Positions 20,928 through 32,627 are shown, numbered from the stretch's first letter. The stretch is DNA of 64,000 bases from Carposina sasakii (GCA_014607495.2 CP053160.1:9300001-9364000), one strand, 5' to 3'. Made by a program: numbers and translations. The notes: generated by a model from the sequence alone, not told the origin.

Positions 20928-23346
20928 CATCATCATCATCATTTACAGCCCTGAGAAGTCCACTGTTGGACATAGGCCTCCCCCAACAACCTCCATTCCG
21001 ACCGGTCGGAAGCAGCCTGCATCCAACCGACGCCCGCAACCTTGGCCAGGTCATCCGTCCACCTCGCGGGTGGCCTTCCCACGCTGCGCTTGCCGATACG
21101 TGGTATCCACTCTAGAACTTTCCGACTCCATCGGCCATCAGTTCTTCGAGCTATGTGCCCTGCCCATTGCCACTTCAGCTTGCTGGACCGTTCAGCTATG
21201 TCGGTGATCTTTGTACGTCTGCGGATCTCCTCATTTCTGATTCGATCACGCAGAGAGATCCCAAGCATAGCTCTCTCCATCGCTCGCTGTGCGATCCTGA
21301 GCTTTTTTATGAGGCACATAGTTAGAGACCACGTCTCGGCACCGTAGGTCATCACCGGCAGCACGCACTGGTTGAACACCTTCGTCTTTAAGGACTGGGG
21401 TAACTTGGACACAAATAAGCTTCGTAGTTTCCCGAACGCTGCCCAGCCGAGTTGGATTCGCCGAGTTACCTCCTTCTCAAAGTTGGACTTACCTAGTTTG
21501 ACCGTCTGTCCCAGGTAAACATACTCGTCAACAACTTCAAGCATCGAGCTCCCAACCAGTACAGGAGTGGGCGGCACATGGACGTTCGACATGATCTTCG
21601 TCTTGTCCATGTTCATCTTCAGGCCCACCTGTTGGGAGACTCGATTGAGGCCATCGAGCATTGTGCTTAGATCCTTCAGCGATTCTGCCATGACCACGAT
21701 GTCGTCTGCGAACCGAAGGTGAGTGATGTATTCGCCATTGATATTGATGCCGAGTCCTTTCCATTCGAGAAGCTTAAAGGCGTCTTCCACTGCATTGGTG
21801 AAGAGCTTCGGAGAAATAACATCTCCTTGTCTCACTCCCCTCTGCAAGGAAATCGGCTCAGTGCTCCGCTCCTGTACTCGTACCGACATGGTGGCATTGC
21901 TGTATAAACACTTCAGCACTTCGATATATCGATGGTCAATATGGCACCGCTGGAGAGACCGCAACACTGCCCATGTCTCGATCGAATCAAAGGCCTTCTC
22001 ATAGTCCACGAACGCTAGGCATAGTGGCCGATTATACTCTTCCGTTTTTTGTATAATCTGCCGTAGCGTGTGGATATGATCTATGGTACTAAACCCTTTT
22101 CGGAAACCGGCTTGTTCGGGAGGCTGGAAGTCATCAAACCTGCGAGCAAGACGATTCGTGATTACCCTTGAAAACAACTTGTAGACATGGCTCAGAAGCG
22201 AGATGGGTCTATAGTTCTTCAGCAAGGCTTTATCGCCTTTTTTAAAGAACAGCACCACCACACTTCTGTTCCATGCTTCCGGCGTTACCCCTTCGAGCAG
22301 GACGGAATTGAAGAGCCTTTGGAGGACCTTCAGTACCGGAGTTCCACCCGCTCTTAGAAGCTCTGTTGTAATTCCATCGTCGCCCGGCGCTTTGTTGTTT
22401 TTGAGTTGTTTAAGGGCAGTCCTAATCTCGTACAGGCTGATATCCGGGATGTCTTCAGTATAGTGTCGGGTGAGCTTGGCTCTTGGGTCTTTGCCTAATC
22501 TAACAGGTTTAGCGACCGAGGTATATAGCTGTCCATAGAACCTCTCAATCTCCCTTAGCACCTCTGGTATGGTAGACGCTACACTGCCGTCCTCTGTCTT
22601 CAGCTTCGTCAACTGGCTCTGCCCAATAGATAATTCTCTCGCGAACACTTTGGAGCCTTGGTTTCGCTCTATTGTCTCCTTAATGCAGCGAGTATTAAAG
22701 CTGCGGATGTCGTGTCGCAGAGACTTGGAGATACGTCTATTGAGCTGCCGATATGCTTCAGCGTCATCAGAGGACTGCAGAGACATTGCGCGCCTTTCCG
22801 CCATGAGGTTGAGGGTATGACCAGTCAGTTTCTGGGGTCTATTTCTACGGTTAGGTCTAAAGAATTTAGACCCCACCGTGTGGACAGTTTCTACCAGCCT
22901 GTTATTTATATCGTCCACTGACATGCAATCCTCTAGGCAAGCAAAGCGGTTTGTCAGCTCGAGTTGAAAGCTCTCGGGGTTTTGAATGTGCACGGATGAG
23001 GGTCGGAGTGTAGACTTCACTAGTCGTGATCTCTCCCGTTTGACATTAATATTCAATGTGCCTCGAACCATTCGGTGATCGCTACCGGTTTTCACCCTGT
23101 TGATCACTGAGACATCATTGAATATCCGTCTATCGGTGGTCAATATGAAGTCTATCTCGTTCCTCGTGTGCTTGTTGGGATGGAGCCAGGTCCATTTCCT
23201 ATGAGGCGGCTTCTTGAAGAAGGAGTTCATCATAAAGAGTCCCTCCATCTCTAGAAAATCGGCCAGCCTCTGGCCCCTGGGGTTCCTGTCGCCGGATCCA
23301 AATTGTCCCACTTTCAACTCATTCTCACCCCGCTTGCCCAGTTTCG
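20928..23346 (-). mobile_element. RTE-clade LINE, 5'-truncated, 13-bp target duplication
   Basis: The 13 bp 'ctatataattcat' occurs at 20915-20927 and 23347-23359. The insert between them ends on the - strand in a TGA stop followed by (ATG)n, the trinucleotide tail typical of RTE elements. The 5' end is cut inside the apurinic-like endonuclease, just after where the conserved GDFNAK motif should be. An intact frame and a perfect duplication suggest a recent insertion. Confidence 0.9.
20939..23346 (-). CDS. RTE endonuclease (C-terminal part) and reverse transcriptase
   Basis: The uninterrupted frame is 806 codons if counted from the ATG at 23359, but that ATG lies in the host target duplication, so only residues from about 5 on belong to the element. 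Residues 5-105 are the C-terminal half of the endonuclease domain, with NEID (67-70) and the catalytic GSDHRM (92-97). The reverse transcriptase spans about 310-600: APGDDG (324-329), NYRPISLLS (382-390), AFDSI (456-460), RQGD (510-513) and catalytic FADD (550-553). The C-terminus ends WRLLGEAYVQQWTSQGCK. The protein would nick target DNA and prime cDNA synthesis from its own RNA. Without the endonuclease N-terminus and promoter region this copy is presumably dead as an autonomous element. It runs antisense to Camta. Confidence 0.9.
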
Positions 23347-23565
23347 CTATATAATTCATTTGAGAGATATTATTCTAAACTGGGTTCTCACAGATAAGAA
23401 ATCTATACAGGATTTACATCCTACATATTTTTTACTAAAAAGGCTATGTTAAACCAATTGCTATGATAATAGCCTACTATAATAGCATAATATACCCTCA
23501 ATGTAGGTATAGTAAGGCCTGAATTACCCCTTCTGATACTCCTTTTATTATTAAAATCACGTTCA

Positions 23566-23745
23566 TCATCATCATCATCAGCCTATTGCAGTCCACTGTT
23601 GGATGTAGGCCTCCCCCAGGGCACGCCACAAGACTGCCATGAGGGGTATTTGCCCATAGTCATCACGCTGGGCAGGCGGGTTGGTGACCGCAGTTTGTAT
23701 TTTGGACTATGTTGTCAACACGAGAGGTGCTGCTGCCCGTTCGTC
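23566..23745 (-). repeat. RTE-like LINE 3' fragment with (CAT)n tail
   Basis: 'catcatcatcatcatcagcc', 'tattgcagtccactgttgg', 'caggcgggttggtgaccgc'. The reverse-strand ATG tail lies at 23566-23579. Confidence 0.8.
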
Positions 23746-23785
23746 ACGTTAAGATCATCAATTTCTTTAAGCTACCAATCATAAT

Positions 23786-24156
23786 ACAGGGTGTTTTTTG
23801 TGGCCACCTTTAACGAAGGGTACGTACTCTATACATCAAATAAAGTAAGTTTATGCCAAAAAAAAATGCTGGGATTTTTTTTTTCAATTTTTTTTTAAAT
23901 TACTTGATCTGGCGAAATTTATAGTGTCTAGTGTTTATGTTAGTTTTTTTATAGACAGATATTAATTATTTCTCGTGAAAAAATGTTGCTACGCGCGTCT
24001 ATGTGCATTTATGCAGAAAAACGCAGTCTATTTACTCAACTTTGGACCCTAATATTTTGGAAACCAGAAACTTCCCAGGTATGCTTCCATGGAGAAAAAT
24101 GATCGTGATGATGAGGAGATTCCGTAGTTTTCGGGAACGTTGACGACCAAAAATGA
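23786..24156 (-). repeat. MITE M1, copy 2 (one end lost)
   Basis: It starts 'acagggtgttttttgtggcc' and mirrors 6119..6502. The far end stops at 'gacgaccaaaaatga' without the terminal ACAGGGT and joins unrelated sequence. Confidence 0.8.
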
Positions 24157-24728
24157 GATGTGGTTGCGCCACCACGGATGTCCCAATAAGATTGCGCCCT
24201 TCGCTTTAGGGAAAAAATAAAAAAAAACAAGCTATGTGAACTTTTTTATTGAACACGGCTCATTAGCTACCGTCGTCGCCGAAAAAGACTTTTTATCAAA
24301 GGTCCCACAATGCAACAGATTTGCGACTCCACCCGCTGGAGATAAGGCACGTTTTTGATCAAAGCCAGTGCCGGAATTGGAGCATTTTGTGTAGGTTAAG
24401 TGTTTGAGACAGTTTCAAAGGTTTTTAAAGTTTCTAATTAGAGGTCTTTACATGGGTTTAGAATATTTTATTGTTATGGGACTTCTTTTATTGGAGTTAA
24501 TTACACTGAGTTCTTAATTTTCGGGGATTTATTAAGTTTTTTAACGTCTCGTTCGTTTATGGTAACTAGGAAATAAAAAAGCAGCATTTATGCTTATAAA
24601 GGGATATAATTTAATCTGGGTATAAAAATAAATGGATGGGCTATTGGATAACTTAAGTAGTTTATTTAATTTAAATGAGAAAACTAAATATGAACGTATG
24701 ATTATTATAAAATTAGTAAATCCCAACT
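24157..24728. other. Intron sequence, one conspicuous GC-richer block
   Basis: 24157-24400 (ccaccacggatgtcccaata ... ggaattggagcattttg) is richer in GC than its surroundings but encodes no frame I recognise. It may be a fragment of an element not otherwise in the window. Confidence 0.3.
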
Positions 24729-24913
24729 AAGTTTCCAAATCACATGTTTATTTTCCCAAATAGAATGGAGAAATTTTGAACAAGTCAGGAATTATCACAT
24801 AATCTTGAAATATAAACATGAGATTTCGAGTCTCAAATTTTGGAAATAGGTTCTCTATACTGGGCTAATTTAATATGATATCGCTTAACACACACCTTCC
24901 GTTACACCCTGTA
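24729..24913 (+). repeat. Degraded MITE M2 fragment
   Basis: 'aaatcacatgtttattttcc', 'tttggaaataggttctctat' and 'cgttacaccctgta' match the right-hand part of the hairpin element at 50404..50655. Confidence 0.65.
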
Positions 24914-26247
24914 TAATCTGAAGACTATATTTAGTATTGCATAATAATCATTAATGCAAAAAAAAAATACTAGGGATCCGCCCCGGTTTTGCACGGGTGT
25001 AATGCCCTTTCACGTGAACAAAGTCATGGGCGGCCGCTATAGAAAAGTGTTTTTATTTTTATTTTTAGTCATTTTAAAGCAAATTTTAAAATTTTCTCCC
25101 AATAAGAACCATCTTCGTAGCTTAAGGAATATAAAAAAAAAACTTTAATCGACCACAAACACTTCATACGAATCTTTTATTCTAAGATATATATTTTTTT
25201 ACTTTCCACCTCGAGTTTGCATATTCCAGTATATGCAGCGATTCGGGAAAAATTCCGGCTTTCCGCAAATTGCTTCGTGTTCTGGGAATTGACCCCGGAT
25301 ATAACAAAAACATAGGATAATATTTCGATTTGACCTCGCCCTGTTAAAACAGTATTTCCTGATAAAACTTTAGCCAATAGATAGATGGAAAATACTTTAT
25401 TATACTATACTATATTATATAAGCACTGAATGGAGAAATATTCATATTTGGCTTGGACTATGTACCTATTACACTGGATATAATAATTAAATCTATAGTT
25501 AATATTATCTCTCTCATAAGAATAAATAGCTAAACTGCAATTAGTTTGTTACCCAAATAAACTCCAGTTAACTTCCTCAAGCAAGTGATTACGGTATTAT
25601 ACCCACTTTATATATTTTAGATTGTAATTTTTTATGTGTGTGTGTGGCGAAAAATAAACGTTTTCTTTCTTTCTTTCAAACAATAAAGTAAACTTGAACA
25701 CACTAAAGATAACTCGCAAAGTGAAAAAGGAGCGAGACTTAACGCAGCACTTAGCTATACTAACGCCGAGTAACTACTTAATTACGTGTCTTCGAGTATT
25801 GCTATGAAATCATTGACCTCTATTACAACTAGTACGCTGGACTTGTTAACGAAAAATATGTAAAAAAAATGACAAAAAGAAAAGTGGAGGAATTTCAGGA
25901 TCGTGTCAAGGATAGATAGAACTTTACTCTCCGGGAAGGAAGTGCGATTTCATTTAAGTATTTATAGTATGAAAAGGGTAGGAGATTGGGTTAACAAGAA
26001 GGTCTACTTGATCCACGTATCTTTATCACTTTAATTGTAACAAGTACTCCTAAGACTTGTAATTATTGTACCTAGTTAATACTATTTTAGATAGACATGT
26101 TGTGCAGCAAAATATGTCCCTGTATCCAGCGTACTTATTTACAATAAGTGCGTGTAAGTAATTAACGATAATCCCAGTAATTTGTTTATATTTGTTTTTA
26201 AGTTAAACGTTTGTAAGGTAATACTTGTTTTGATTATATTTATATAG
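24914..26247. other. Intron sequence; LINE-tail-like pieces only
   Basis: Around 25560-25680 a run with 'aataaacgttttctttcttt' looks like a LINE 3' UTR with a polyadenylation signal and TTTC tail. Around 25870-25970 a block resembles a decayed LINE C-terminus of the type at 41099. Otherwise nothing recognised. Confidence 0.4.
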
Positions 26248-26552
26248 AACTAGCTGACCCGGCAAACGTTGTTTTGCCATGTAAAAATGGGTTGATCCTA
26301 GAGGGGTGAAAATGCATGGTTGTATGTATTTTTGTATGCTGTATCATAAAAAAATAAAAACAAAAATTTTTGTCAAAAAAATAAAAAAAATTTTTTGGGG
26401 TAGACTACCCTTAACATTTAGGGGGATGAAAAATAGATGTTGTCCGATTCTCCACCCTATCCGATATGCATGCTAAGATTTACGAAAATCGGTCGAGCCG
26501 TTTCGGAGGAGTTTAACTTCTAACACCGTGACACGAGAATTTTATATATTAA
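26248..26552. repeat. Interspersed repeat (GCTGACCCGGCAAACG family)
   Basis: It starts 'actagctgacccggcaaacg' and ends 'gtgacacgagaattttatat' then 'attaagat'. Both phrases are familiar ends of widespread insect repeats, and a relative of the right end is at 29605-29640. It is unclassified and noncoding. Confidence 0.6.
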
Positions 26553-27839
26553 GATTATAATGTAAATACATTGGGTAATAAATAGATTAATAGCAACAGC
26601 AGGAGAAGGTAAAAATATATGAAGACAAATATCTATGAGACAACAAATATTATGATAAACCTAATATAGGAACGTAAGATGCTTACAACGAACCCCAATA
26701 GTATGTTATTATTACGAACCTAACCTGTCCCACTGCTGGGCAAACACCTGTCCAAAACTCTTATTCATTATTGAACACACACACAAAATATTTATTACAG
26801 GATAAAACATAAAAGAGATGTATGTGCAAGCTTATCTCTACAAGAAATCTCTTCCAGCAAGTCAAGCAAACACTCTTTGTGATCTAAAAATAAACTTCAA
26901 TGACTTAATAGCAATAGCGATCTTTAAGACATGTAATAGCATATAAAGCTGCCCAATTAGGTGTCGGTATGTAGGCCATCAGATTACTCGAGACGTGTGT
27001 TTGGCTAATGTCTGGAACGCAGGCGAGTAAGGGCTGAGGGACAATGGGAGGATTAAAAACCGACGGTAGAATTAATATTTACTTTTTTAAATCGTACTCG
27101 CTTGTTTCGGTTTTATATATAATTTAATTTCTAAAATCTAATGCTGTTTTCTGTATTAAAAATAATTATAATTTAGTACTCAATAACGCGTGAATTAATT
27201 ACGTGATGAATCAAGTAATTATCGTGATTTGCTCTTGTAAATATTTCAGTATAATTAAAAAAAGGATAGAAAGAAATTTAGTTCACGCTTTTTACTATGC
27301 AACGCAACTTTGTTAGTTTACAATATATATTTTTTTATTTTTGCTTTGTGTATACTTTGTACAGAATTCATTACTCCTAATTAATATATGAATACTCCTT
27401 AAGGTGAACTTGCGCTAATTACACCACCACCTTTAAAGTAATAATATGGAAGTTTCTCTAAAAGGCGTTTTCGTCCACAATAAAACTAAAGCTGAACATG
27501 AAATTGTTACGATAGCGCGATTACTGAATCCAGATACAACATTATCAGATAATCTTTACTTTTATAGTTCCGGCCATTCGTTTAATTTTATGGGGTACTA
27601 GTACATGCTTTGGGGTAATTTAACATACGTGGATAGGTATACTTATCGCAAATAATATAATAGATAGTCACGGGCCTGTATCACTGAATTTTATTTCATG
27701 TACTTTTCAAAAATTTCTAGGATTTTCTGAAATTATCACTTATCTTAGGGCGGTTGGCGTCCGACAGGTGACTTTAAAACAAAATGCCGACCCAACGCCG
27801 AACCCATGGATAATGGGAGATTATGAGATAGGTATATAA
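26553..27839. other. Intron sequence, nothing recognised
   Basis: AT-rich. A short 'gtcccactgctgggcaaaca' motif at about 26727 is a LINE 3' scrap. Confidence 0.35.
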
Positions 27840-28365
27840 CCATAGAGATTCTATAGCTACTGATGGCATAGCAGGGTCATCAGATATTAAGGATCAGTGA
27901 CAGGTTGCTAGCTCATCGCTCGAGAGGTTACATTTCGGGGAGTGTGCGTTGGGACTTCACGACCTAATTCCCCCAGCACCCTTCTACCACCTGACGACCA
28001 GGGAAACGTCAAGGCGACACCGGTTCACAGTTGAAGTGCCGAAAACTCGTACTAAGCGTTTTGCTTCTACATTTATAGTGCGAACGGCCAAGCTGTGGAA
28101 CTCCCTGCCTGAATCTCTGTTCCCCATGAACTAATCTTGCGGTTTTCAAGTCGAGAGTGAACCGGTTTCTTTTAGGCAAGCGCGCTCCATCTTAGACTGC
28201 AACGGTGCTTACTATCAGACGCGTTGTGGCCAAGCGTAAGCCTATTTAATATATAAAAAAAGAGAACGCCCCTAAATTCCTTGGTCGACTCATACGATGT
28301 GCACAGAAGGTAATCCAGCTGATGTATTCTAGTGAAGCCCCGCATCAGCACAGGATAGGAAAATA
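27840..28365 (-). repeat. Repeat R split by a LINE fragment
   Basis: The left part ends near 27925 (cagtgacaggttgctagctc) and the right part runs from 28263 (aattccttggtcgactcata ... ccccgcatcagcacagg). The LINE piece sits exactly where repeat R should continue. Confidence 0.75.
27928..28262 (+). pseudogene. LINE polymerase C-terminal tail
   Basis: It reads ECALGLHDLIPPAPFYHL, then RRHRFTVEVPKTRTKRFAST and TAKLWNSLPESLFP. After a frameshift near 28132 it continues LAVFKSRVNRFLLGKRAPS and stop. This motif string (AKLWNSLP ... FKSRVNRFL) is the C-terminal tail of non-LTR retrotransposon polymerases common in Lepidoptera. Only the last 80 or so codons are present, so it is a strongly 5'-truncated copy ending in an A-rich tail at about 28262. 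Confidence 0.8.
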
Positions 28366-28404
28366 CCCTAACTATGTGTGGTGTCGACAGAGTAGACCAC
28401 CCCA

Positions 28405-28568
28405 TGCCTGCCCGTGGGTATTGTAAGAGGCGATTAAAGGTTTTCGGAAGGTGGGCAGCAGTACCTATTGAGTTGACAACACAGTCCGAAAATCACATGG
28501 TGATGATGGGTAAAAACTCCCCTATGGTAGAAGCCTTATAGCGTGCCCTGGGGGAGAGCTACATCTAG
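28405..28568 (+). repeat. RTE-like LINE 3' fragment
   Basis: 'tgcctgcccgtgggtattgt', 'gtgggcagcagtacctattg' and 'gtgccctgggggagagctac' match 15797..16003, shortened and diverged. Confidence 0.7.
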
Positions 28569-28573
28569 CATTT

Positions 28574-28805
28574 ATATTATTACTAGTGGACGCCCGAGAC
28601 TTCGTCCGCGTGGACTGCAGAAAAAACAAGAATGTCGAAATTTTTCAGGATAAAAATATTTTCCCGGGATAAAACGTAGCCTATGAGTTAATTCAGGGTG
28701 TCAGCTAACTCCATACCAAATTTTGTTAAAATCGCTCCAGCCGTTTTTACGTGAAAGAGTAACAAACATCCATTCATAATCACAAACTTTCGCGTTTATA
28801 ATATT
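28574..28805 (-). repeat. Repeat Q, near-complete copy
   Basis: 'actagtggacgcccgagact' to 'aacaaacatccattcataat' and 'aactttcgcgtttataatat': the full reverse complement of the family seen at 44950..45166. Confidence 0.8.
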
Positions 28806-28811
28806 ATTATA

Positions 28812-29640
28812 ATATTAGCGGACGCCCGCGACTCCGTCCGCGTGGACTGCAGAAAAGACAGAAGAATTCAGAAGGCGCCATCTGTTGCAGACTTATGGAA
28901 CGTACGATTAATAACAACCAACGTTGATGATCAGTTTTTTATTAATTATTAGTTATTAACTCTTTCAGTCTTGGTGGTTAGTGTCACTAACCACCTATTT
29001 CTGAATTTTTTAATTAAAATCTATGCCATCTACTTATAATCGGTTGAACTATCATGAAAGTTCGATTCATGCTTGACAAGATACGACCGAATATACCGCC
29101 AAATGAAAGAATGACAACTCAATTTAGTTGAATTGAATATTGCACTTACGTAATTTTAATTGCGTGTTTTATAAAAAAAATAACAGGTAAGTAAGTTAGC
29201 TTTTATCTTCAATGTTTTTTATTAACTTTATTCTCATTTATCTGTTTTATATATATTTACATGAAAATACTACTACTCTTAAGTTTTTTGCAGTGTATTC
29301 ACATCGAAATGCGTAAATGATCATTAATAGTTTGTATCAATAGTCATGGTGGTTAGTGGCACTAACCACCTCATTTTTCAAAAACCTTAATATTTTTTTT
29401 TTTACTTTATATGATTTTTTTATTGTTAATAATGCTAAAACTTACATACATATGTTAAAAATATTCTTAATCTAAAAGCGTGACGGAAAGAGTTAAGACC
29501 ATTAATTTAAATAATAACTATCCTATCATCTAAGTTGTACCAAATCACATATATATGCCAATTTTCATGAATATCAGTTGACTCGTTTTTGAGTTTATTC
29601 GGAACATACACAGTGACACGGATTTTTTATATATTAAGAT
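28812..29640 (-). repeat. Second GCGGACGCCCGCG repeat, split by a TTAA MITE
   Basis: It begins 'gcggacgcccgcgactccgt' directly after the previous copy. It resumes after the MITE (from 29497) and ends 'cacggattttttatatattaa'. Only its first 60 nt or so match repeat Q, so it is a related but different family. Confidence 0.6.
28960..29492. repeat. TTAA-flanked MITE with two 23-nt palindromes
   Basis: TTAA (28956-28959 and 29493-29496) flanks ends 'ctctttcagtc' and 'gacggaaagag', which are inverted repeats. TTAA targets are the piggyBac hallmark. Inside, 'ggtggttagtg' + T + 'cactaaccacc' (28973-28995) and the same with G at the centre (29348-29370) are perfect palindromes. There is no coding region. 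Confidence 0.75.
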
Positions 29641-29989
29641 AGTAGGATGGCAAATACATTAAGATTCGCTAATATTATAATTATGGGTTTAAGACCTTGA
29701 AATAAAGTTCAAATGAAGTGAATTTCCGTGTTATCGTGTTTGTTTATGAACAAAATGCATTTATTTTGAACCTTAAAGCAGCACGCTAGCTAGTAATCTG
29801 CTGACTTAGTACCTTGATTTGCACGACTTTTGTTTTTATTTGCTTTATTTTAATCTGCATTTGAATGAAATCGAGAACGAATAGAAGGAAAAGATTATAA
29901 TATATCTTTGTTCTGTTATATCTATCGCCACGCCTAATATTACAAATGTGATTTGCATTAGAAAAAAAAAAAAACAGAAGAGTTAACAA

Positions 29990-30200
29990 AAACACTTCTC
30001 TTGCAAACCCTTTGCTGTACTCTATTTGCAATGCATGCATTTTCATCCAAACATATTTTTCCTTTGATCAATAACTCAGGGGCCTTTTGAATCCCTATGG
30101 GTGTGCTGATTCCACCTCTTCCGATTGCGAAGGGATACTGCGTACCTTTGTGAGGGCTGGCAGGCTTCTGGTAAGGAAAAGGGGCATTAGAAATTGTTCG
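29990..30200 (-). other. Open frame of unknown origin
   Basis: On the - strand a frame reads, in part, NAPFPYQKPASPHKGTQYPF and RGGISTPIGIQKAPELLIKG. Its composition looks more protein-like than surrounding intron frames, but I recognise no family. There is no convincing start, and it ends shortly after an F-rich stretch from a poly-A/T run. It may be a scrap of a processed gene or transposon, or chance. Confidence 0.25.
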
Positions 30201-30325
30201 TTTTTTATGACGGCAACAATTAGATATATGAAGGAAATAAGAACCAGAAGTGTTATAAAAAAATCGCGATATTATAAAATGGATCTTTATTTCATTATAA
30301 ATTGTATCCATAAATAAATAAATAT

Positions 30326-30450
30326 AAGGTCTTGGATCGTGGGTTCTAAGCAAAAGTATATAACATCGATACACCTACCGGCATTCAAACTCAGTACCTA
30401 GGCGTCGCAGGCAGAGTCCCATCTACATAAATAAACCGTCTAATGGGGAC
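30326..30450 (-). repeat. SINE S1 fragment
   Basis: 'aaggtcttggatcgtgggtt', 'acacctaccggcattcaaac' and 'ggcgtcgcaggcagagtccc' match the S1 head and body in reverse, with heavy divergence. Confidence 0.65.
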
Positions 30451-30554
30451 ACCGTTCACGGAGCAATCAGGAATAAAGGGAATTAATAATAAATAAATTC
30501 ACTAAAAACTTTCCTAAGTGGCCATTTATACAAACCTAGGTAAACACACGGCGG

Positions 30555-30729
30555 TGTTGTAGGTGCCCGATATGGGGTAGCCAGAACTGCAGAATATTAA
30601 AGGAGATCCCTCAATCACGTTTTTGCAAAGAGAAGACTGATCTAAATTATAAGTGAATAGGTGTAACAAGTCGTCTTTCTTCCGACATGCACGATGTCTG
30701 ATTCCAGTGAAGCCGCGAATCAGCACAGG
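30555..30729 (-). repeat. Repeat R copy
   Basis: 'atatggggtagccagaactg' to 'gaagccgcgaatcagcacagg', close to full length. Confidence 0.7.
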
Positions 30730-31100
30730 CGGCCATTTATAAGCAAAATTTAATTTTGTTTAACACCACAAACCAGTTAGCCACACAGAAATATACCCAT
30801 CTGGATCTGATTCATCTTAAATCCATTTCTTTAACTTCATATTATAGCCCTACATAAAATCGAGTACAATCGTAACTTGTATCTAAACCGCCTGCCTTAA
30901 CGCGAGGCGAGGCGAGGTCTGGGCCGCGCCTAAACCTTTTTTCATAGCCCACACGTGTGCCTAAATCGGTCCTCTAAATAAATAATGTGCACACTCTTAG
31001 TTTTCAGTAGACGATAGTAAGAACAAGGGTTCTATGTTTGGTAAACATTTTTGAGACGAAGCTTAATGTTTTCTATAATCTTTTGATAAATAGTTATCTG

Positions 31101-31440
31101 TGCTGATGCGAGGCTTCACTAGAATATATCAGTTTCATCTCCTTCCATGCATAGGTGTTGTAGGAGTCGACTAAGGAATTCACTATGGGTGCGCCCACCA
31201 CCGGGCCCTACACCCTCCACTGACCCTCGGATCTGATAACTCATAACTGCGAAAGCAGGCACTTGCACTAACTACAATCGCCACGAGAAACCAGATCCGA
31301 GCACCTAGCATGCAAGACTATTAAGGAACTCAGGCTTTCTCTCAGCTAAGCTAAAGCAACTTGTTACTGATCACATCTGTCTCGCTTTCATATTTCTGGC
31401 AGTCCTAGCTACCCCAATTCGAAAACACAGCGGTGTGTGT
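31101..31440 (+). repeat. Repeat R split by Penelope-like copy P2
   Basis: Left part 'gtgctgatgcgaggcttcac ... gactaaggaa' and right part from 31323 'taaggaactcaggctttctc' to 'cgaaaacacagcggtgtgt'. Confidence 0.8.
31179..31322 (-). mobile_element. Penelope-like terminal fragment P2 (type B)
   Basis: Flanked by the 7-bp repeat 'taaggaa' (31172-31178 and 31323-31329). It reads 'cactatgggtgcgcccacca ... gagcacctagcatgcaagac', the outer part of the type B terminal unit, truncated before the hammerhead core. Confidence 0.8.
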
Positions 31441-31463
31441 GTATGTAAGTATGTCTGAACAGG

Positions 31464-31694
31464 TGACGGCCGACTGGTCTAGTAGGTAGTGACCCTGCCT
31501 GCGACGCCATAGGTCCTGGGTTCGAATCCCGGTAGGTGCAAACATTGATATGATGAATATCAATGTTTGTTTCCAAGTCATGGATGTTTCTATACTTATC
31601 TATGTATTTATATACCGTTGCTTAGTACCCACGACACAAGACCTTAGGGATCTTAATGTGGGACTAGGTTAATGTGTTGTGTATAAAAAAAAAA
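31464..31694 (+). repeat. tRNA-derived SINE (family S1), best copy
   Basis: A box 'tggtctagtaggtagtgacc' (about 31475), B box 'ggttcgaatcc' (31519-31529), a body with 'tgtttccaagtcatggatg' and 'cacaagaccttagggatctt', and a poly(A) tail to 31694. RNA polymerase III would initiate at the head, and mobilisation would depend on a LINE. Other copies: 3232, 30326, 32401 and decayed 42115. Confidence 0.85.
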
Positions 31695-32400
31695 CTAGGC
31701 ATCAGCCAAGGCTTCTGGCTATCAAGTATGTTAAGATCTCTGACCACTTTTCCAAAAATGTCACTTATGCTTATTTTCTACGTATATCTTTCTCGTTTCT
31801 TTCCACATACAGCTATGTATAAATTTGAATTGACATAAATAGACTAGTTTCGGGTATTGTGATATATCATAAGCTTTCATGCAAATAAATGAAGAGATTT
31901 ATGAGATTTGTTTTATCTTTAACTTATGTGGATTAATTTTATAGAAATCTGACCGCATTTAACTGCCAGGGTAATCAGTATTTTTCTATTCAAAAAGTAC
32001 CACCACCCATATCAATTATTTACATTGTAACATTTGCGGAACATTAAAATTTTTATTCACTTTTCTATTCATGGAAAATTGCCCACTTATTACCTCAAAA
32101 ACATTCTCAGTCTATTTAAATACAGTACTTTTCGGGAAATAGGTAAAAAACAGTGCATTTCGCACATTCAACGGGAAATGGGGGAAATGTTGGAACAAAA
32201 ATCGCATGTCCGGTGTGGTAGGAGCGGGGCAATCGTACGAACCCAAATCACAGTATTTAATAGAAGATTATTATAACAGGGCAGTACCCACGTACTGAGA
32301 CGTGGTGTGGTACTATTGGCCCTCGAATTGGTGTCGGTTTGTATTCGAAAGAAGTTGTGAGTTTTGTATATGTAGATATTTAATTGTTATAATAAATATT

Positions 32401-32627
32401 CACACACTACACAACACATTAACCTAGTCCCACATTAAGATTCCTAAGGTCTCGTGTCGTGGGTACTAAGCAACGGTATATAAATACATAGATAAGTATA
32501 GGAACATCCATGACTCGGAAACAAACACCGATATTCATCATATCGATGTTTGCACCTACCGGGATTCGAACCCAGGACCTATGGCGTCGCAGGCAGGGTC
32601 ACTACCTACTAGACCAAACGGCCGTCA
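32401..32627 (-). repeat. tRNA-derived SINE (family S1)
   Basis: Full-length reverse copy with B box 'gggattcgaacccagg' and head 'actagaccaaacggccgtca'. Confidence 0.85.

Noticed and set aside
21042..22921. Several + strand frames within 20.9-23.3 kb
   Set aside because: They are antisense shadows of the RTE reverse transcriptase.
23347..23359. ATG at 23359 as the genuine RTE start codon
   Set aside because: It is part of the 13-bp host duplication that also occurs at 20915-20927.
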